The notes below the pieces were generated by a model. It searched no databases and was not told where the DNA came from. It saw nothing but the letters and a program-made list of their open reading frames with translations. Below are positions 18,464 to 28,253 of a stretch of 64,000 bases of DNA, one piece after another (position 1 is the first letter of the stretch; the number at the start of each line of letters is the position of its first letter). Made by a program: the position numbers and the translations under genes. The DNA is from Psychrobacillus sp048572895 (GTDB taxonomy: Bacteria; Bacillota; Bacilli; Bacillales_A; Planococcaceae): positions 496,001 to 560,000 of the forward strand of contig NZ_CP183878.1 in assembly GCF_048572895.1 (NCBI RefSeq), in the 5' to 3' direction.

Positions 18464-18856
18464 TTGAAAAGAAACAAAGTAATAATTTTCATTATATATG
18501 TGACTTTTTTATTGTGCTTAGTGTGGATTTTATTTCCCAATAAAAGTGCAGAAGTAAAAAGTTTCACCTATGAGATTGAGGAAAACAATGAAGAACTTAT
18601 TATTGAAGCTAGCTATCAATTCACTAACAATACAGGCAATTTTAGTTATGCAACTATTGTTTTAGACAGTTTTTTTTATCAACGACTTAAGAATCCAGAA
18701 TCTATTGAACCCATTTTTTTAAACGGTGGAGTATCTGGTTCTACAAGAATAATTATTAACAAAGAGGACTTAACTTCAGACTTTATTGAATCGTTAAAAT
18801 CAAAGGAAAGAAATCCTTTTCATGCTATAAGTATAGGTGAAGAAATTATTTTGTAA
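18464..18856 (+). CDS. Small membrane-anchored hypothetical protein
   Basis: A 130-residue protein that starts with TTG after GGGGGTGAA. A single N-terminal hydrophobic segment (residues 6-25, VIIFIIYVTFLLCLVWILF) is followed by an extracytoplasmic beta-rich domain. No family is recognised. Followed within a few bases by repeat copy B. Confidence 0.55.
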   Translation: MKRNKVIIFIIYVTFLLCLVWILFPNKSAEVKSFTYEIEENNEELIIEASYQFTNNTGNFSYATIVLDSFFYQRLKNPESIEPIFLNGGVSGSTRIIINKEDLTSDFIESLKSKERNPFHAISIGEEIIL

Positions 18857-18882
18857 TAACTCAACTAACGGGGTGCTTTAAT
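18857..18882 (+). repeat. CTTATTCAACTAACG element, copy B
   Basis: TAACTCAACTAACGGGGTGCTT begins immediately after the stop codon of the preceding small gene. The core AACTAACG is at 18863-18870. Confidence 0.6.
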
Positions 18883-18918
18883 TAACCTGTTAGTTTGTAT
18901 TAACAGGGGTGGGAGTAT

Positions 18919-19062
18919 ATGTTTAAAAAAAAGGAAGATAGAATGTGGGTTTATTTGGCTGTACCAACGTTTATTATAGGAATCATCATTATATATTATA
19001 GCGAACGAGATTATTATCAGTGGATTCTAATTTTTGCGTTTTTGACTATTTATTATACATAG
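18919..19062 (+). CDS. 47-residue two-helix membrane protein
   Basis: GGGGTGGGAG lies upstream of an ATG opening a 47-residue frame: a basic start (MFKKKEDR) and two hydrophobic segments (VYLAVPTFIIGIIIIYY and WILIFAFLTIYY). Function unknown. It fits the row of small orphan genes, each with its own SD. Confidence 0.5.
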   Translation: MFKKKEDRMWVYLAVPTFIIGIIIIYYSERDYYQWILIFAFLTIYYT

Positions 19063-19099
19063 CGTTTTCTTTACAGGAGGAAACAGAAGAAAAAAATAA

Positions 19100-19190
19100 C
19101 CCTTCTTAAGCTAACGGGTGCTTTACTTCAAGAAGGAGTGAAGCACTTTTCTTATTGAACTAACGCGGCAGTCTAGTTTGAGAAGAAGCC
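19100..19190 (+). repeat. CTTATTCAACTAACG element, tandem copies C1 and C2
   Basis: Contains CTTAAGCTAACGGGTGCTT (core 19109-19116) and TTCTTATTGAACTAACGCGG (core 19158-19165). Between them GTGCTTTACT and AGTGAAGCAC form a hairpin followed by TTTTCTT (19119-19157), a likely terminator. The inner CTTCAAGAAGGAGT is also in copy A. Confidence 0.65.
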
Positions 19191-19260
19191 GATAAAAATA
19201 ATAGGTTTGTGTAACAGTAGGTTAAATCTACACGTCTATACCTTTAAAGGGGGAAGGTTT

Positions 19261-19728
19261 ATGAAAAAAATTCTGTTTATATTATTAATTCTTATAAGTT
19301 TTACTATTACGGGGTGTTCAAGAGAGGGATTATCAGGTGGAAAACCACCAGAAGTCAATATAAATATTGGAAATGAAAATTATGAAACAAAGCTAGGTAC
19401 TTATTGTTGGAAAGATGAATGTGTAGATACTGTTGGACCTGTTGAACTCTTGAAGGGAAAAGTGCCTATTAAAGTAAACCCAGGAGAGAAAGTATCTTTT
19501 TTAATGGAATATGAACCAAAGCCAACTGAATTCCATCTTATGAAAGTTAGTGAAAGTGATGAAAATGAAAATGAAGATGAAGTATTGATTGAAGAAAATA
19601 GCTTTACAGCACCTACTCGAAAAGGAATTTATTATTATTCTTCTTATGGCGTATGGTGGATGGATGATAAGGAAGAGAACTTATCTCATGGAGATGCTTT
19701 TTACGCATTTGCTCTAGAAGTAAAATAA
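19261..19728 (+). CDS. Small lipoprotein of unknown function
   Basis: A 155-residue secreted lipoprotein. MKKILFILLILISF precedes the lipobox ITGC, so Cys20 should be lipidated. The mature part has two Cys in YCWKDEC and an acidic stretch ESDENENEDE. The frame is open further upstream, but AAGGGGGAAGG just before 19261 fixes this ATG. No family recognised. Repeat copy D follows its stop. Confidence 0.7.
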   Translation: MKKILFILLILISFTITGCSREGLSGGKPPEVNINIGNENYETKLGTYCWKDECVDTVGPVELLKGKVPIKVNPGEKVSFLMEYEPKPTEFHLMKVSESDENENEDEVLIEENSFTAPTRKGIYYYSSYGVWWMDDKEENLSHGDAFYAFALEVK

Positions 19729-19762
19729 TTCTTATTCAACTAAACCAGCCAATAGTTTGTCA
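19728..19762 (+). repeat. CTTATTCAACTAACG element, copy D
   Basis: AATTCTTATTCAACTAAACC starts at the stop codon of the lipoprotein gene. It matches the first 16 bases of copy A and then diverges. Confidence 0.5.
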
Positions 19763-19764
19763 AT

Positions 19765-21280
19765 ATTTATTAATAAAAAACAAAATATTTCATGCTATAC
19801 TAAATTTGTGCATGCCAAATAACCTTTCAATTTTCTACGTTTGGAAAGGTTTGGGCTTTTAGTTATATTTTAACACTAGGCCAGATCTTGGAAATCTGAT
19901 TTGCTTTTTAAAAGTGCATAAATCCAATGTAAAAGCTTGTTTGCACATGCTATTACAGCTACTTTAAAGGGCTTGCCTTCTTCACGTTTCTTATCATAAA
20001 ACTCCCGTAATCTCTTATTGCGAGGAATGATTTCATCTGTCGTTTTCTTCTTACGACAATCACGAATGGCACTTTTAACGGCCATATATAAGGCATGTCG
20101 TAGTCTACTAGAACCTCTTTTGGTAATCCGATTCAAAGTACCTTTGAATGTACCAGATTCAAAAACACTTGGATCAATTCCTGCAAAGGCAACTAGCTTT
20201 TTAGGATGATTAAACCGTTCAATCTCCCCAATCTCCGAAATAATCGTTGCTGCGATTTTCTCACCGATACCGGGGATGGATTGGAGAATCTTATATTCTT
20301 CCATACTTTTCGCTAAAGCATCTATCTCTCTTTCCAGATCTGATAGATGTTTTTTATATTCCAGAAGCATCTTAATATACAAATTTATGCTTAAGATAAG
20401 ACTATTATACAAAGTTTTCTGGAATGGGTTGCGATCTGCGGCAGCCTTTAACTTTTCTGACTGACTGTTTGCCCATTTTTGAGAACGACTTTTACAGAAT
20501 TCCTTTATTTTTTTGGCGATTGTTTCTTCACTTGTTCCCATCACTTCCTCAGAAGTAGGAAATACTTGTAAGGTCAGTAAGGAGATATCTGAATAAAGAT
20601 CTCCAAAAACCCCACAGTATTCAGGAAATACTTGATCTAAAACGGATTGGAATTGTAGTTTAGTTTGTACATACATACCTGTAATATTTTCATGTTGTCT
20701 TGTAAGATGACGTAAATTTAAGAGTTGGATTCCTCGCTGTTTATAAGGCTCTAGGTCCTCTTTATAAAACATCTCGCAGAGATGACGAGCGTCTATGATA
20801 TCCGTCTTTACTTTACGTAAACTTGAACTCTTTGCTCGATACGAAACGAGTGGATTAACCATGATTATTAAATATCCTCTGTCTTCGAAAAATTGGAAAA
20901 CCGGCGTATGATAATGGCCAGTAGATTCCAAAACAATAGGGGGCCTTTCTCCAGAAGCCTCTTCTATTTCTCTAATAAACTCTAAAAGAATTGTTAGTCC
21001 TTCCAGTGTATGTGCTACTTTAAAGCTCTTTTTGTACGGTTGCTTTTTATCCAAGAATGCTTGAACCTGACTTTCGCCTTTTGCCACATCCAGACCAATT
21101 ACTGGATTCATCATTATTTTCCTCCTTGCCATACAATTAACCGGTAACCCCTATTCCTCCATGTAGTGTCATAGCTTCGCTTGTTATACGAGATCAGAGT
21201 CCCAACCAGCCTCAATCATGTTTCTACAAGTAGGGGGCGAACTGTTTAGTGGACGGGATCATTAGCCCCACGGGTGCTTA
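19765..21280 (-). mobile_element. IS110-family insertion sequence (ends approximate)
   Basis: One DEDD transposase with about 110 bases of left and 165 bases of right flank. IS110 elements lack clear terminal inverted repeats, so the ends are estimates. The right end lies where an NRPS condensation domain resumes in mid-domain near 21280. Confidence 0.6.
19876..21114 (-). CDS. IS110-family DEDD transposase
   Basis: A 412-residue RuvC-like transposase. The N-terminal DEDD_Tnp_IS110 domain has Asp in GLDVAKG, Glu in IVLESTGHYH and Asp in KTDIIDARHL. The C-terminal Transposase_20 domain has the helix-hairpin-helix QSIPGIGEKIAATIISEIG. AAGGAGG lies within the first codons of the longer frame, so I place the start at the ATGATG at 21114. 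Apparently intact. Its insertion removed the front of the NRPS gene. Confidence 0.9.
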   Translation of the reverse strand: MMNPVIGLDVAKGESQVQAFLDKKQPYKKSFKVAHTLEGLTILLEFIREIEEASGERPPIVLESTGHYHTPVFQFFEDRGYLIIMVNPLVSYRAKSSSLRKVKTDIIDARHLCEMFYKEDLEPYKQRGIQLLNLRHLTRQHENITGMYVQTKLQFQSVLDQVFPEYCGVFGDLYSDISLLTLQVFPTSEEVMGTSEETIAKKIKEFCKSRSQKWANSQSEKLKAAADRNPFQKTLYNSLILSINLYIKMLLEYKKHLSDLEREIDALAKSMEEYKILQSIPGIGEKIAATIISEIGEIERFNHPKKLVAFAGIDPSVFESGTFKGTLNRITKRGSSRLRHALYMAVKSAIRDCRKKKTTDEIIPRNKRLREFYDKKREEGKPFKVAVIACANKLLHWIYALLKSKSDFQDLA

Positions 21281-23521
21281 CGTTCTATTTGAAAATGATA
21301 TTGAAATAGGAAATTGGCTCAGAGCTATTCAAAATAAACAGTGGGAATTAAGAGAATATGAGCATAATTCACTTAGCGATATAAAAGAATGGAGTGAAAT
21401 GGAGAGCAGTACCCCTCTTTTTAATCAAATATTTGTATTTGAAAACTATCCTTCCATTGATAAAAATATTGAAAAGAAAAATGAATTAGTCTTAGAAAAT
21501 AAAAATTCAATTGAGCATACCAATTATCCTATGAGTATCACAATTAAGCCCGGGAAACAAATTGAATTTGAAATCAGTTATGTAGAGAGTGAATATTCGG
21601 GTGAATCAATTAGTAGAATTTTGGCTCATTTGAAAAATGTCGCTTTAGAACTTTCGAATAATTCCAACTCGTCACTTAACGATATAAAGATGCTGGGAGA
21701 AGAAGAAAAACATAAGATTATTAATGATTTCAATCACGAAATCAGATTACCAGAGAGAAAATGTAATATAGTTTCAATTTTCGAAAAGGCAGCTAATGAG
21801 AATCCCTATGAGGTTGCAATAAAATCAGGAACTCAATGTATTAATTACAAAGAGTTAAACCATAAATCCAATTTGTTAGCTTATTCTTTAATAAGAAATG
21901 GTGTTAGAAAAAATGATTTCATTGGTCTATCAATGAATAAATCGATTGATTTATTTGTTGGACTCCTAGGAATATTAAAGTCTGGGGCAGCCTATGTACC
22001 TATAGATCCAACTTATCCAAAACACCGAATTTCTCATATGATAACCGACTCTAATATTAAATTAATTATATCAAATGATGAAGTTCAAAATGAACTTAAA
22101 AATTATTCATGTAACTTATTCACAATATATCTGTAGATAATAAATTAAATAAAATGTCTTCTCTCCCGGATATGAACTCCAATGATGTATGTTATGTAAA
22201 TTATACATCTGGCTCTACCGGGAAGCCAAAAGGTGTGATGGTTACACATGGAAATCTGGTGAATATGTATAGAGCTTGGGAAGATGTATACAAATTATCG
22301 GAAACTAATTCACATTTACAAATGGCTAATTTATCATTTGATGTATTCACGGGAGATTGGGTTAGAGCTCTATGTTCAGGTAAAAAACTCGTTTTGTGCG
22401 AAAAAATTCAATTAATGGATCCTAAGAGTCTATATAATTTAATGAAAGAAGAACGAGTAGACATAGGTGAATTTGTTCCAGTTGTATTACGAACATTAAT
22501 TAGCTATTTAAATACTGAAAATAAGTCATTAGATTTCATGAAATTAGTGATTTGTGGTTCAGATAGTTGGTACACGAGTGAATATAACTTTTTTCAAAAG
22601 TTTATTGGTTCAAATACGAGATTAATAAATTCTTTTGGTTTGACGGAAGCAACTATAGATAGTTCATATTATGAAGGGAAGGAACTATCAAGTGATGAGG
22701 AAAAACTTGTACCTATTGGGAAACCTTTTAACAACCAACAAATGTTTATTTTAGACGAAAACCAAGAATTGTTACCAATTAATGTTTCTGGTGAATTGTA
22801 TATTGGTGGAGCTGGTGTGTCAAAAGGATATGTTAATAATGAAAAATTAAATAAAAAATCATTCTTTATAAATCCGTGGGACAAGAATAATAAATCTTCT
22901 ATGTATAAAACTGGAGACATGGCAAGGTTTTTAGAGAATGGCAATGTGGAATTATTAGGAAGAACTGATAGTCAAGTTAAAGTTAGAGGTTTTAGAATCG
23001 AAATAGGTGAGATAGAATTAGCACTTAAGAGACATCCTCTAATTGATAAGGCATTCGTTGTAGTTCAAACTGAAAATAAAGATAACAAAGTTATTGTTGG
23101 ATTTATACAAACTTTAAAATCTTTAAGTAAGACTGATTACACAAATATAAAGGAATTTCTAGCTGATTATTTACCCTGGTATATGATTCCTTCATTTATT
23201 AAGGAATTAAAAACTATACCATTAACCCCTAACGGGAAAATTGATAAATTATCCTTGCCCTCTTTAAGAGAAATAAAATCACATTTTGTTCAATCTTATT
23301 CTGCGCCTATTAATGAAAATGAGAAAAGATTACAAAAATTATGGGAAGAGATACTGAATATTGAAACTCCAAGCATTGAAGAAAATTTTTATGATCTTGG
23401 TGGAAATTCATTACTGGCTATTCAACTCACCTTTAAAATAAAGAAACACTTTAAAGCTGATATAACTATAAAAGATGTAATGAAATTTCCAACGATAACT
23501 AGCTTTGCGAAACTTTTATAA
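21280..23521 (+). pseudogene. Broken NRPS module (C-terminal half of C, A, PCP)
   Basis: The sequence enters partway through a condensation domain (WLRAIQNKQWELREYEHNSL, FVFENYPSI). It continues into an adenylation domain (core motifs LKSGAAYVPIDP, YTSGSTGKPKGV, YKTGDMARFLENG, GRTDSQVKVRGFRIE) and ends with a carrier domain (YDLGGNSLLAIQL). The front is cut by the IS110 element. A frame change near 22125, in an ATATAT tract, ends the first frame at 22136 and the second resumes before 22154. No thioesterase follows. The small part that can start, at a GTG inside IS DNA, is an accident of insertion. Very AT-rich relative to its neighbours, suggesting transfer. Confidence 0.88.
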
Positions 23522-23594
23522 TTCACTAATTTTACTAAGAAGAATCCTGAAATCATCAGGTTTCTTCTTCAATTCATATTAATTCGAGGAGTAA

Positions 23595-24371
23595 ATGATT
23601 TTGAAAATCAAATCAGGAGAGTGTCATATATGGTATTTCGATTCAAATGACGTATCCGTAAATTTAGTTAATATGTTGAGTGACGATGAAAAAATAAGAT
23701 ATTCAAGCTATAAATTTAAAAAGGATTAAAGCCGCTTTCTAAAGTCAGCAACTTCGTTAAGAATATTATTGTCATTATACACAAAAATTTCAGTTGATAA
23801 TTTAATAATATGCAGAAAGTGTAATGAATGTGATAAATACCACGGTAAGCCAAGATTAATTAACTTTAAAGAAATAAATTTTTCAGTATCATATTCTCAG
23901 AATATGATAGTTATTGCTATATATAAAAATCACGAAATAGGGGTAGATATTGAATTTATTAATTCCGATTTCCCATATGAAGAAATAATAGAAGATACCT
24001 TGGCTATAGGTGAACTTAAAAAATTTTATAGTATGGGTCAAAATGAAAAATTAAAAAATTTTTACTTTTATTGGACTATTAAAGAAGCTCTTACAAAAGC
24101 TACTGGGAAAGGCCTAAATGATAAATTTAATAGAATTGAAATTGACCAAGATAATGATTCTATAAAAGTTATAAAATATCCTAACTTAACCATCAATGAT
24201 GATCAAGACATTTCCTTAAGATCAATGACTTTTCAAGATAATTATGTGATATCCTTGGCAGTTTTTGATTCATTAAAAATTATAGAGTTTTTTAATGAGA
24301 GTGAAATTAAAAGTTACTTCTTGGGTGGTAAATGCAGGGGATTAAAATTACCTACCAATTCTATTTTATAA
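23595..24371 (+). pseudogene. Sfp-type 4'-phosphopantetheinyl transferase, interrupted by a stop codon
   Basis: The ATG at 23595 follows GAGGAG. The frame runs MILKIKSGECHIWYFDSNDV to KFKKD, meets TAA at 23727, then continues in the same frame through RFLKSATSLRILL. The motifs of the family follow: GVDIEFI, FYFYWTIKEALTKATGKGL. So this is a single nonsense codon (a CAA to TAA change would explain it), not a frameshift. The enzyme would have activated the adjacent carrier domain. Unless the stop is read through or translation restarts at the TTG at 23769, it is inactive. Confidence 0.8.
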
Positions 24372-25217
24372 AAATTAAATAAAGCTCTAGTTCATACGGA
24401 ATTAAAAAATGAAACTTAGTCAAATTATAACTTTTACAAATTAGCGTATTTGTTTCTCTTGTTTACTCATTTTTGTTTTTTGGGGAAACTATAATAACTA
24501 CCTCTATACCAGAAACTTTTAGATAGATGATTCGATGTTAATAATATATTTTTTACCTAGTATTATAGAAATTATTTTATTAATAAACAATAAATCAAAT
24601 AAAAAAATGGCTATCCCGAAAGGGGAGCCATTTTTTATTAAGGACACACAGGCCCTGTAAGCATTTCTCACTAATAATATTAGAAGTAAAAAAGACACCC
24701 ACAAACTGTGAGCGCCTTTTGTCGAAATTAAATGCAATGGCTAACCAACCAAAGTGTGCTATTAACATTAATTCCAAATACAAGAGTAACACATATAATG
24801 GTGGTTTCTAAATGAAAAATATACCAATTCTATTAGAGGTAAAAAATCCACTTCTACTCTTAACAATCAGATCTGATAAATTTTTTTGATAAAAGGTTAT
24901 ATTGTTCTTTCCTTCTCAAATTACAAGAAGTTTAATTATTCCCTCGAATTACTCCTGCACCTATTCCTTCTCACAGTCAGGACATTAGCGTAATGAAATT
25001 GTGTTCTTTCGGATTGGATTCCTTGTAAATCAGCACCACAGGAGGACCAAATTCTACCAGTGGAACATGAATTAGAGATAACAAAAGAAGTAAGTAAACT
25101 AGCGTCCTTTGATACACAGGAAGCCTTCCAAAGACTGAAAAATCTTCAACTATCGATTAAAACAAGGTACAACGAAGCTTTGAACAAATATCAATCTGTA
25201 TAAATAGACATGTGGGA
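24372..25217. other. Gene-poor stretch with a terminator and a gene remnant
   Basis: No intact gene is seen. A bidirectional terminator lies at 24601. At 25000-25203 an open frame without a start encodes about 68 residues, including EITKEVSKLASFDTQEAFQRL and ending NKYQSV. It looks like the tail of a small soluble or lipoprotein-like gene whose front has been lost, and a good terminator follows. Confidence 0.45.
24601..24637. terminator. Bidirectional terminator
   Basis: AAAAAATGGCT and AGCCATTTTTT form a stem, with an inner CCC/GGG pairing around a GAAA loop. A and T tracts lie on both sides. Confidence 0.75.
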
Positions 25218-25218
25218 T

Positions 25219-25245
25219 CCAGCAGCGATTAGCTGCTGGTTTTTA
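25219..25245 (+). terminator. Terminator after the gene remnant
   Basis: CCAGCAGC (25219-25226) pairs with GCTGCTGG (25232-25239), followed by TTTTTAC. Confidence 0.8.
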
Positions 25246-25277
25246 CTTTTATGTGGGATTGTGACCAACTTTTGGCA

Positions 25278-25307
25278 TTAGACTTTATAATATACCAGTC
25301 TTATACT
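25278..25307 (+). promoter_or_regulatory. Promoter of S-layer paralogue 2
   Basis: TTAGAC (25278-25283) and TATACT (25302-25307) are separated by 18 bases. The stretch including TATACT and the following TAGTAGTTGTTAAA aligns with the P2 promoter region of paralogue 1 (TATACT, then GTAGTTGGTAAA), so the two are homologous promoters. Confidence 0.65.
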
Positions 25308-25399
25308 TATTTAGTAGTTGTTAAATCTACATAAGTAGGAGCAACTTTACTAAATTATAGTTCACAAAATAATATTTACCTATGAGGAGAAAATCATCC

Positions 25400-27958
25400 A
25401 TGACGAACCAATCGACGAAATATCGTAAGTTTTTAGCTGGTGCAGCTTCAGCTGCATTAGTAGCAACAGCAATCGTACCAACTGCTTTAGCAGCAGAGGT
25501 AGAAACAGCAGCAAAAGAATTCTCAGACGTTGCTCCAACTCACACACATTACGGTGCAATTAAGCAAGCTGTAGAACGTGGATTATTCAACGGTTACACA
25601 GATGGTACTTTCAAACCTGAAAACACTATCGACCGTAAAGGTGTAGTTAAATCTCTTGCTAACTATGTAGTTTCACAATCTGACTACAAAACTTATGATG
25701 AATACATTTCTGCTAACAAATTAGTTGAAACTGTAGCACCATTTAATGATGTTCCTGCAACTCATGGTGACAAAGAATTATTTAATGCTTCTTTAATCGT
25801 TAAAGATTCTGGAATCTTCAGAGGTAGCAACAACAACTTAATGCCTGCTAACAACATTACTCGTCAACAAATGGCGCAAGTACTTGTTAAAGGATTTGGC
25901 CTAAAAGATCTTGCTGGAGTTGAGTCATCAGTTACTGACACAGACAAAGCACAAGATCAATACGTAGACTACATCAACATCTTATCTGAAAACGGTGTAA
26001 CTGCAGTTACTTCATTCAACCCAACTACTGACGTTAAACGTGGACAAATGGCTTCATTCTTAAACCGTTCATTCGATGTTGCTCATACAGAAGTTAACAC
26101 AACTCCTGAAGTTGTTTCTGTTAGTGCAGTTAACGCTAAAGAATTAGTCGTTACATTTAACCAAGCTGTTGATGCAACAGATGCTGCTATTAAAACAAAA
26201 TATGCTTTAGAAGGCGAAGTAATTTCAAACGCAGTAATTTCAGAAGATGGTAAGACTGTAACTTTAACAACTGCTGATGAGTTAAAAGTATCAAATTCTA
26301 AAGTTACTGTTTCACCAATCAAAACAAAAGCAGATGCTACTGTTCAAACTTTAGAGTTCAACAAATTGCTAACATTTGCAGACACAACTCCTGTTGATGT
26401 TAAATCTGTTGAAGCAAAAGGAACTACAGCAGTTATCACTTTTGATGAGCCTGTACAAAGCGAAGGAACTGTAAGCTTAGATGGTGTTCAACTTGCATCT
26501 ACTCAATATACTTTAGCTGGTAAAACACTAACAATAACAGGTTTAACGGCTGAACAATCTTATAAAGTAGATGTTGTTGGAGCAACTGACTTCGCTAACA
26601 ATATTTCTAACCCTATCGCTGTTAACTTCACGGTAGCTAAGCCCGTAGTTGATAATTCAAACCCAACTGTATCTACTACAGTTAACGGTACTGAAATCAC
26701 TTTTGATTTCTCAGAAGAATTGTCTAAGCAAAATCTTGATGGGAAAACTGGTCGTAATGAGTATGCAAAAGTAACTGTAGGAACTACTGTTTTCTACTTG
26801 ACTGATGCTGAGATTAAAGATGCTACTGATAAAACTAAATTCACTGTAGATGCAGTATCTGTATTAGGTGCAGCGAAATTTATTAATGCAAAAGTTAAAG
26901 TAGAGGGACAAAAAGACCTAGCTGGTAACGCTGGGGATGCATTTGAATTCGATGCTACTCTAGCTAAAGATACAACTCCTGCTACTCTTTCATCTACTTC
27001 AACTAAAATGTTAGTAGCGGATGATACAACTGTTACTACAGACGTAGATGCTTTATACCTTACTTTCAATGAACCAGTTAATGTTAAAGGTGATTTAACT
27101 CTTAATACTAAAAATGGTATCGTCTATACAACTGGAAATGTAACAGCTGTAGATGAAGCTGCTGGAACTGATGTTGATGGTAACGGTAAAATTGAAGGTT
27201 CTGAAAAAAATACTGTTAAAATCTCTCTTGACTTAGATAGCAATTCAGCATACTCTTTCGAATTAGCTGCTAAAGCAGTAACAGACTTGTCTGGAAATGT
27301 GAATGCAGATACTATTACAATTAATGTTGCATCTGGTACATTCCAAGCTACACCTGGAACAGTTACAGCTTCATTAGTATTTGGCAAAACACCAGTTGCA
27401 GTAGATGCTACTAACAATAGAGTATTCACTGTTGAGTATGCTGCGGATGTTACTTCTTCAGCAACAACAGTAGCTAACTACACTCTTGGAGGAAAAGTAT
27501 TACCTATCGGAACTCAACTTCAGTTTGTAGATGGAACTAAAAAGGTAAGAATCACATTACCTGAAGGTTCTATCGCTGCTAATGGTAGCTACATCCTTGA
27601 AGCTAAGAATGTTGTAGATACTAAAGGTAACACTCTTAAAGACGGTAAAGCTACAACTCCAGTTGTACTAAAAGAAAGCGTTGCTCCAGTAGCTTCTAAA
27701 GTAACTGTATTAGATAGCAAAACATTTACTGTTGATTTCTCTGAAGCAATTGCTAACCAAGCTACTGTTACTGGTTTAACAGTTAAGATTGCTGGTGAAA
27801 CTGTAGTTCCTGCTTCAGTTGTAGCAGCTAATGGTAAGTTAACTGTTAAAACAACTAATGACTTAGCTCTAACAGACAGCATTGCTGTGGAGTTTAAATC
27901 AGCTAACTTAGTTGATGCTAATATGAACAAAGTTAAAGATGGTTCTGTTTCTAACTAA
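25400..27958 (+). CDS. S-layer protein with three N-terminal SLH domains (paralogue 2)
   Basis: An 852-residue secreted protein. The signal peptide ends at ALAAE and three SLH domains occupy residues 40-225 with IDRKG, ITRQQ and VKRGQ motifs, almost the same as paralogue 1. About 100 consecutive bases (around 25595-25698) match paralogue 1 exactly. After residue 230 the sequence diverges into a different set of Ig-like repeats (ITFDEPV, FDFSEEL, LTFNEPV, VDFSEAI are the recurring strand). As in paralogue 1, an in-frame ATG (25382) overlaps the SD, so 25400 is the start. Export by SecA2/SlaP is likely. Confidence 0.9.
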   Translation: MTNQSTKYRKFLAGAASAALVATAIVPTALAAEVETAAKEFSDVAPTHTHYGAIKQAVERGLFNGYTDGTFKPENTIDRKGVVKSLANYVVSQSDYKTYDEYISANKLVETVAPFNDVPATHGDKELFNASLIVKDSGIFRGSNNNLMPANNITRQQMAQVLVKGFGLKDLAGVESSVTDTDKAQDQYVDYINILSENGVTAVTSFNPTTDVKRGQMASFLNRSFDVAHTEVNTTPEVVSVSAVNAKELVVTFNQAVDATDAAIKTKYALEGEVISNAVISEDGKTVTLTTADELKVSNSKVTVSPIKTKADATVQTLEFNKLLTFADTTPVDVKSVEAKGTTAVITFDEPVQSEGTVSLDGVQLASTQYTLAGKTLTITGLTAEQSYKVDVVGATDFANNISNPIAVNFTVAKPVVDNSNPTVSTTVNGTEITFDFSEELSKQNLDGKTGRNEYAKVTVGTTVFYLTDAEIKDATDKTKFTVDAVSVLGAAKFINAKVKVEGQKDLAGNAGDAFEFDATLAKDTTPATLSSTSTKMLVADDTTVTTDVDALYLTFNEPVNVKGDLTLNTKNGIVYTTGNVTAVDEAAGTDVDGNGKIEGSEKNTVKISLDLDSNSAYSFELAAKAVTDLSGNVNADTITINVASGTFQATPGTVTASLVFGKTPVAVDATNNRVFTVEYAADVTSSATTVANYTLGGKVLPIGTQLQFVDGTKKVRITLPEGSIAANGSYILEAKNVVDTKGNTLKDGKATTPVVLKESVAPVASKVTVLDSKTFTVDFSEAIANQATVTGLTVKIAGETVVPASVVAANGKLTVKTTNDLALTDSIAVEFKSANLVDANMNKVKDGSVSN

Positions 27959-28020
27959 TTTTTAGTACAATGTTCTAAAACAATTGATTCCGTTAAACGG
28001 AATAATTAAATAAAAGTAAG

Positions 28021-28056
28021 CCTTGTGGAGAGAAATCTCCGCAAGGTTTTTTTTTT
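28021..28056 (+). terminator. Terminator of S-layer paralogue 2
   Basis: CCTTGTGGAG pairs with CTCCGCAAGG around AGAAAT, followed by ten T residues. The sequence is nearly that of the paralogue 1 terminator. Confidence 0.9.
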
Positions 28057-28173
28057 GCTTCAACCTAGCATTACATAAAAGGACCCCCCCACATTACAAA
28101 AATTTCATTAACCTTACATAATTCACAATGTCATTATTACCGTTTATCTCCCTTTGTAAAGGAAATAGTACAG

Positions 28174-28207
28174 GTAGTGTAATCTATTAAAATCTCTATT
28201 ACACTAC
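28174..28207 (+). promoter_or_regulatory. Inverted repeat in the leader of S-layer paralogue 3
   Basis: GTAGTGTAAT (28174-28183) and ATTACACTAC (28198-28207) are perfect 10-bp arms around a 14-base AT-rich centre, 46 bases before the start. There is no T-run, so it is not a terminator. It may be an operator: a possible TTGTAA/TGTAAT promoter with 18-base spacing overlaps the left arm. Alternatively it is a leader hairpin. Confidence 0.6.
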
Positions 28208-28253
28208 TTAATATTATTTAGAACCTAGCACCTAAGATGAGGAGGAAATTTAT

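Noticed and set aside
21249..21300. GTG start for the first NRPS frame
   Set aside because: The first residues come from IS110 flank sequence and there is no SD; the frame is open only by accident of insertion.
24737..24751. Fifteen bases identical to the start of the first S-layer gene (ATGGCTAACCAACCA)
   Set aside because: Neither the sequence before it nor after it resembles the S-layer gene, so a chance match is as likely as a relic.
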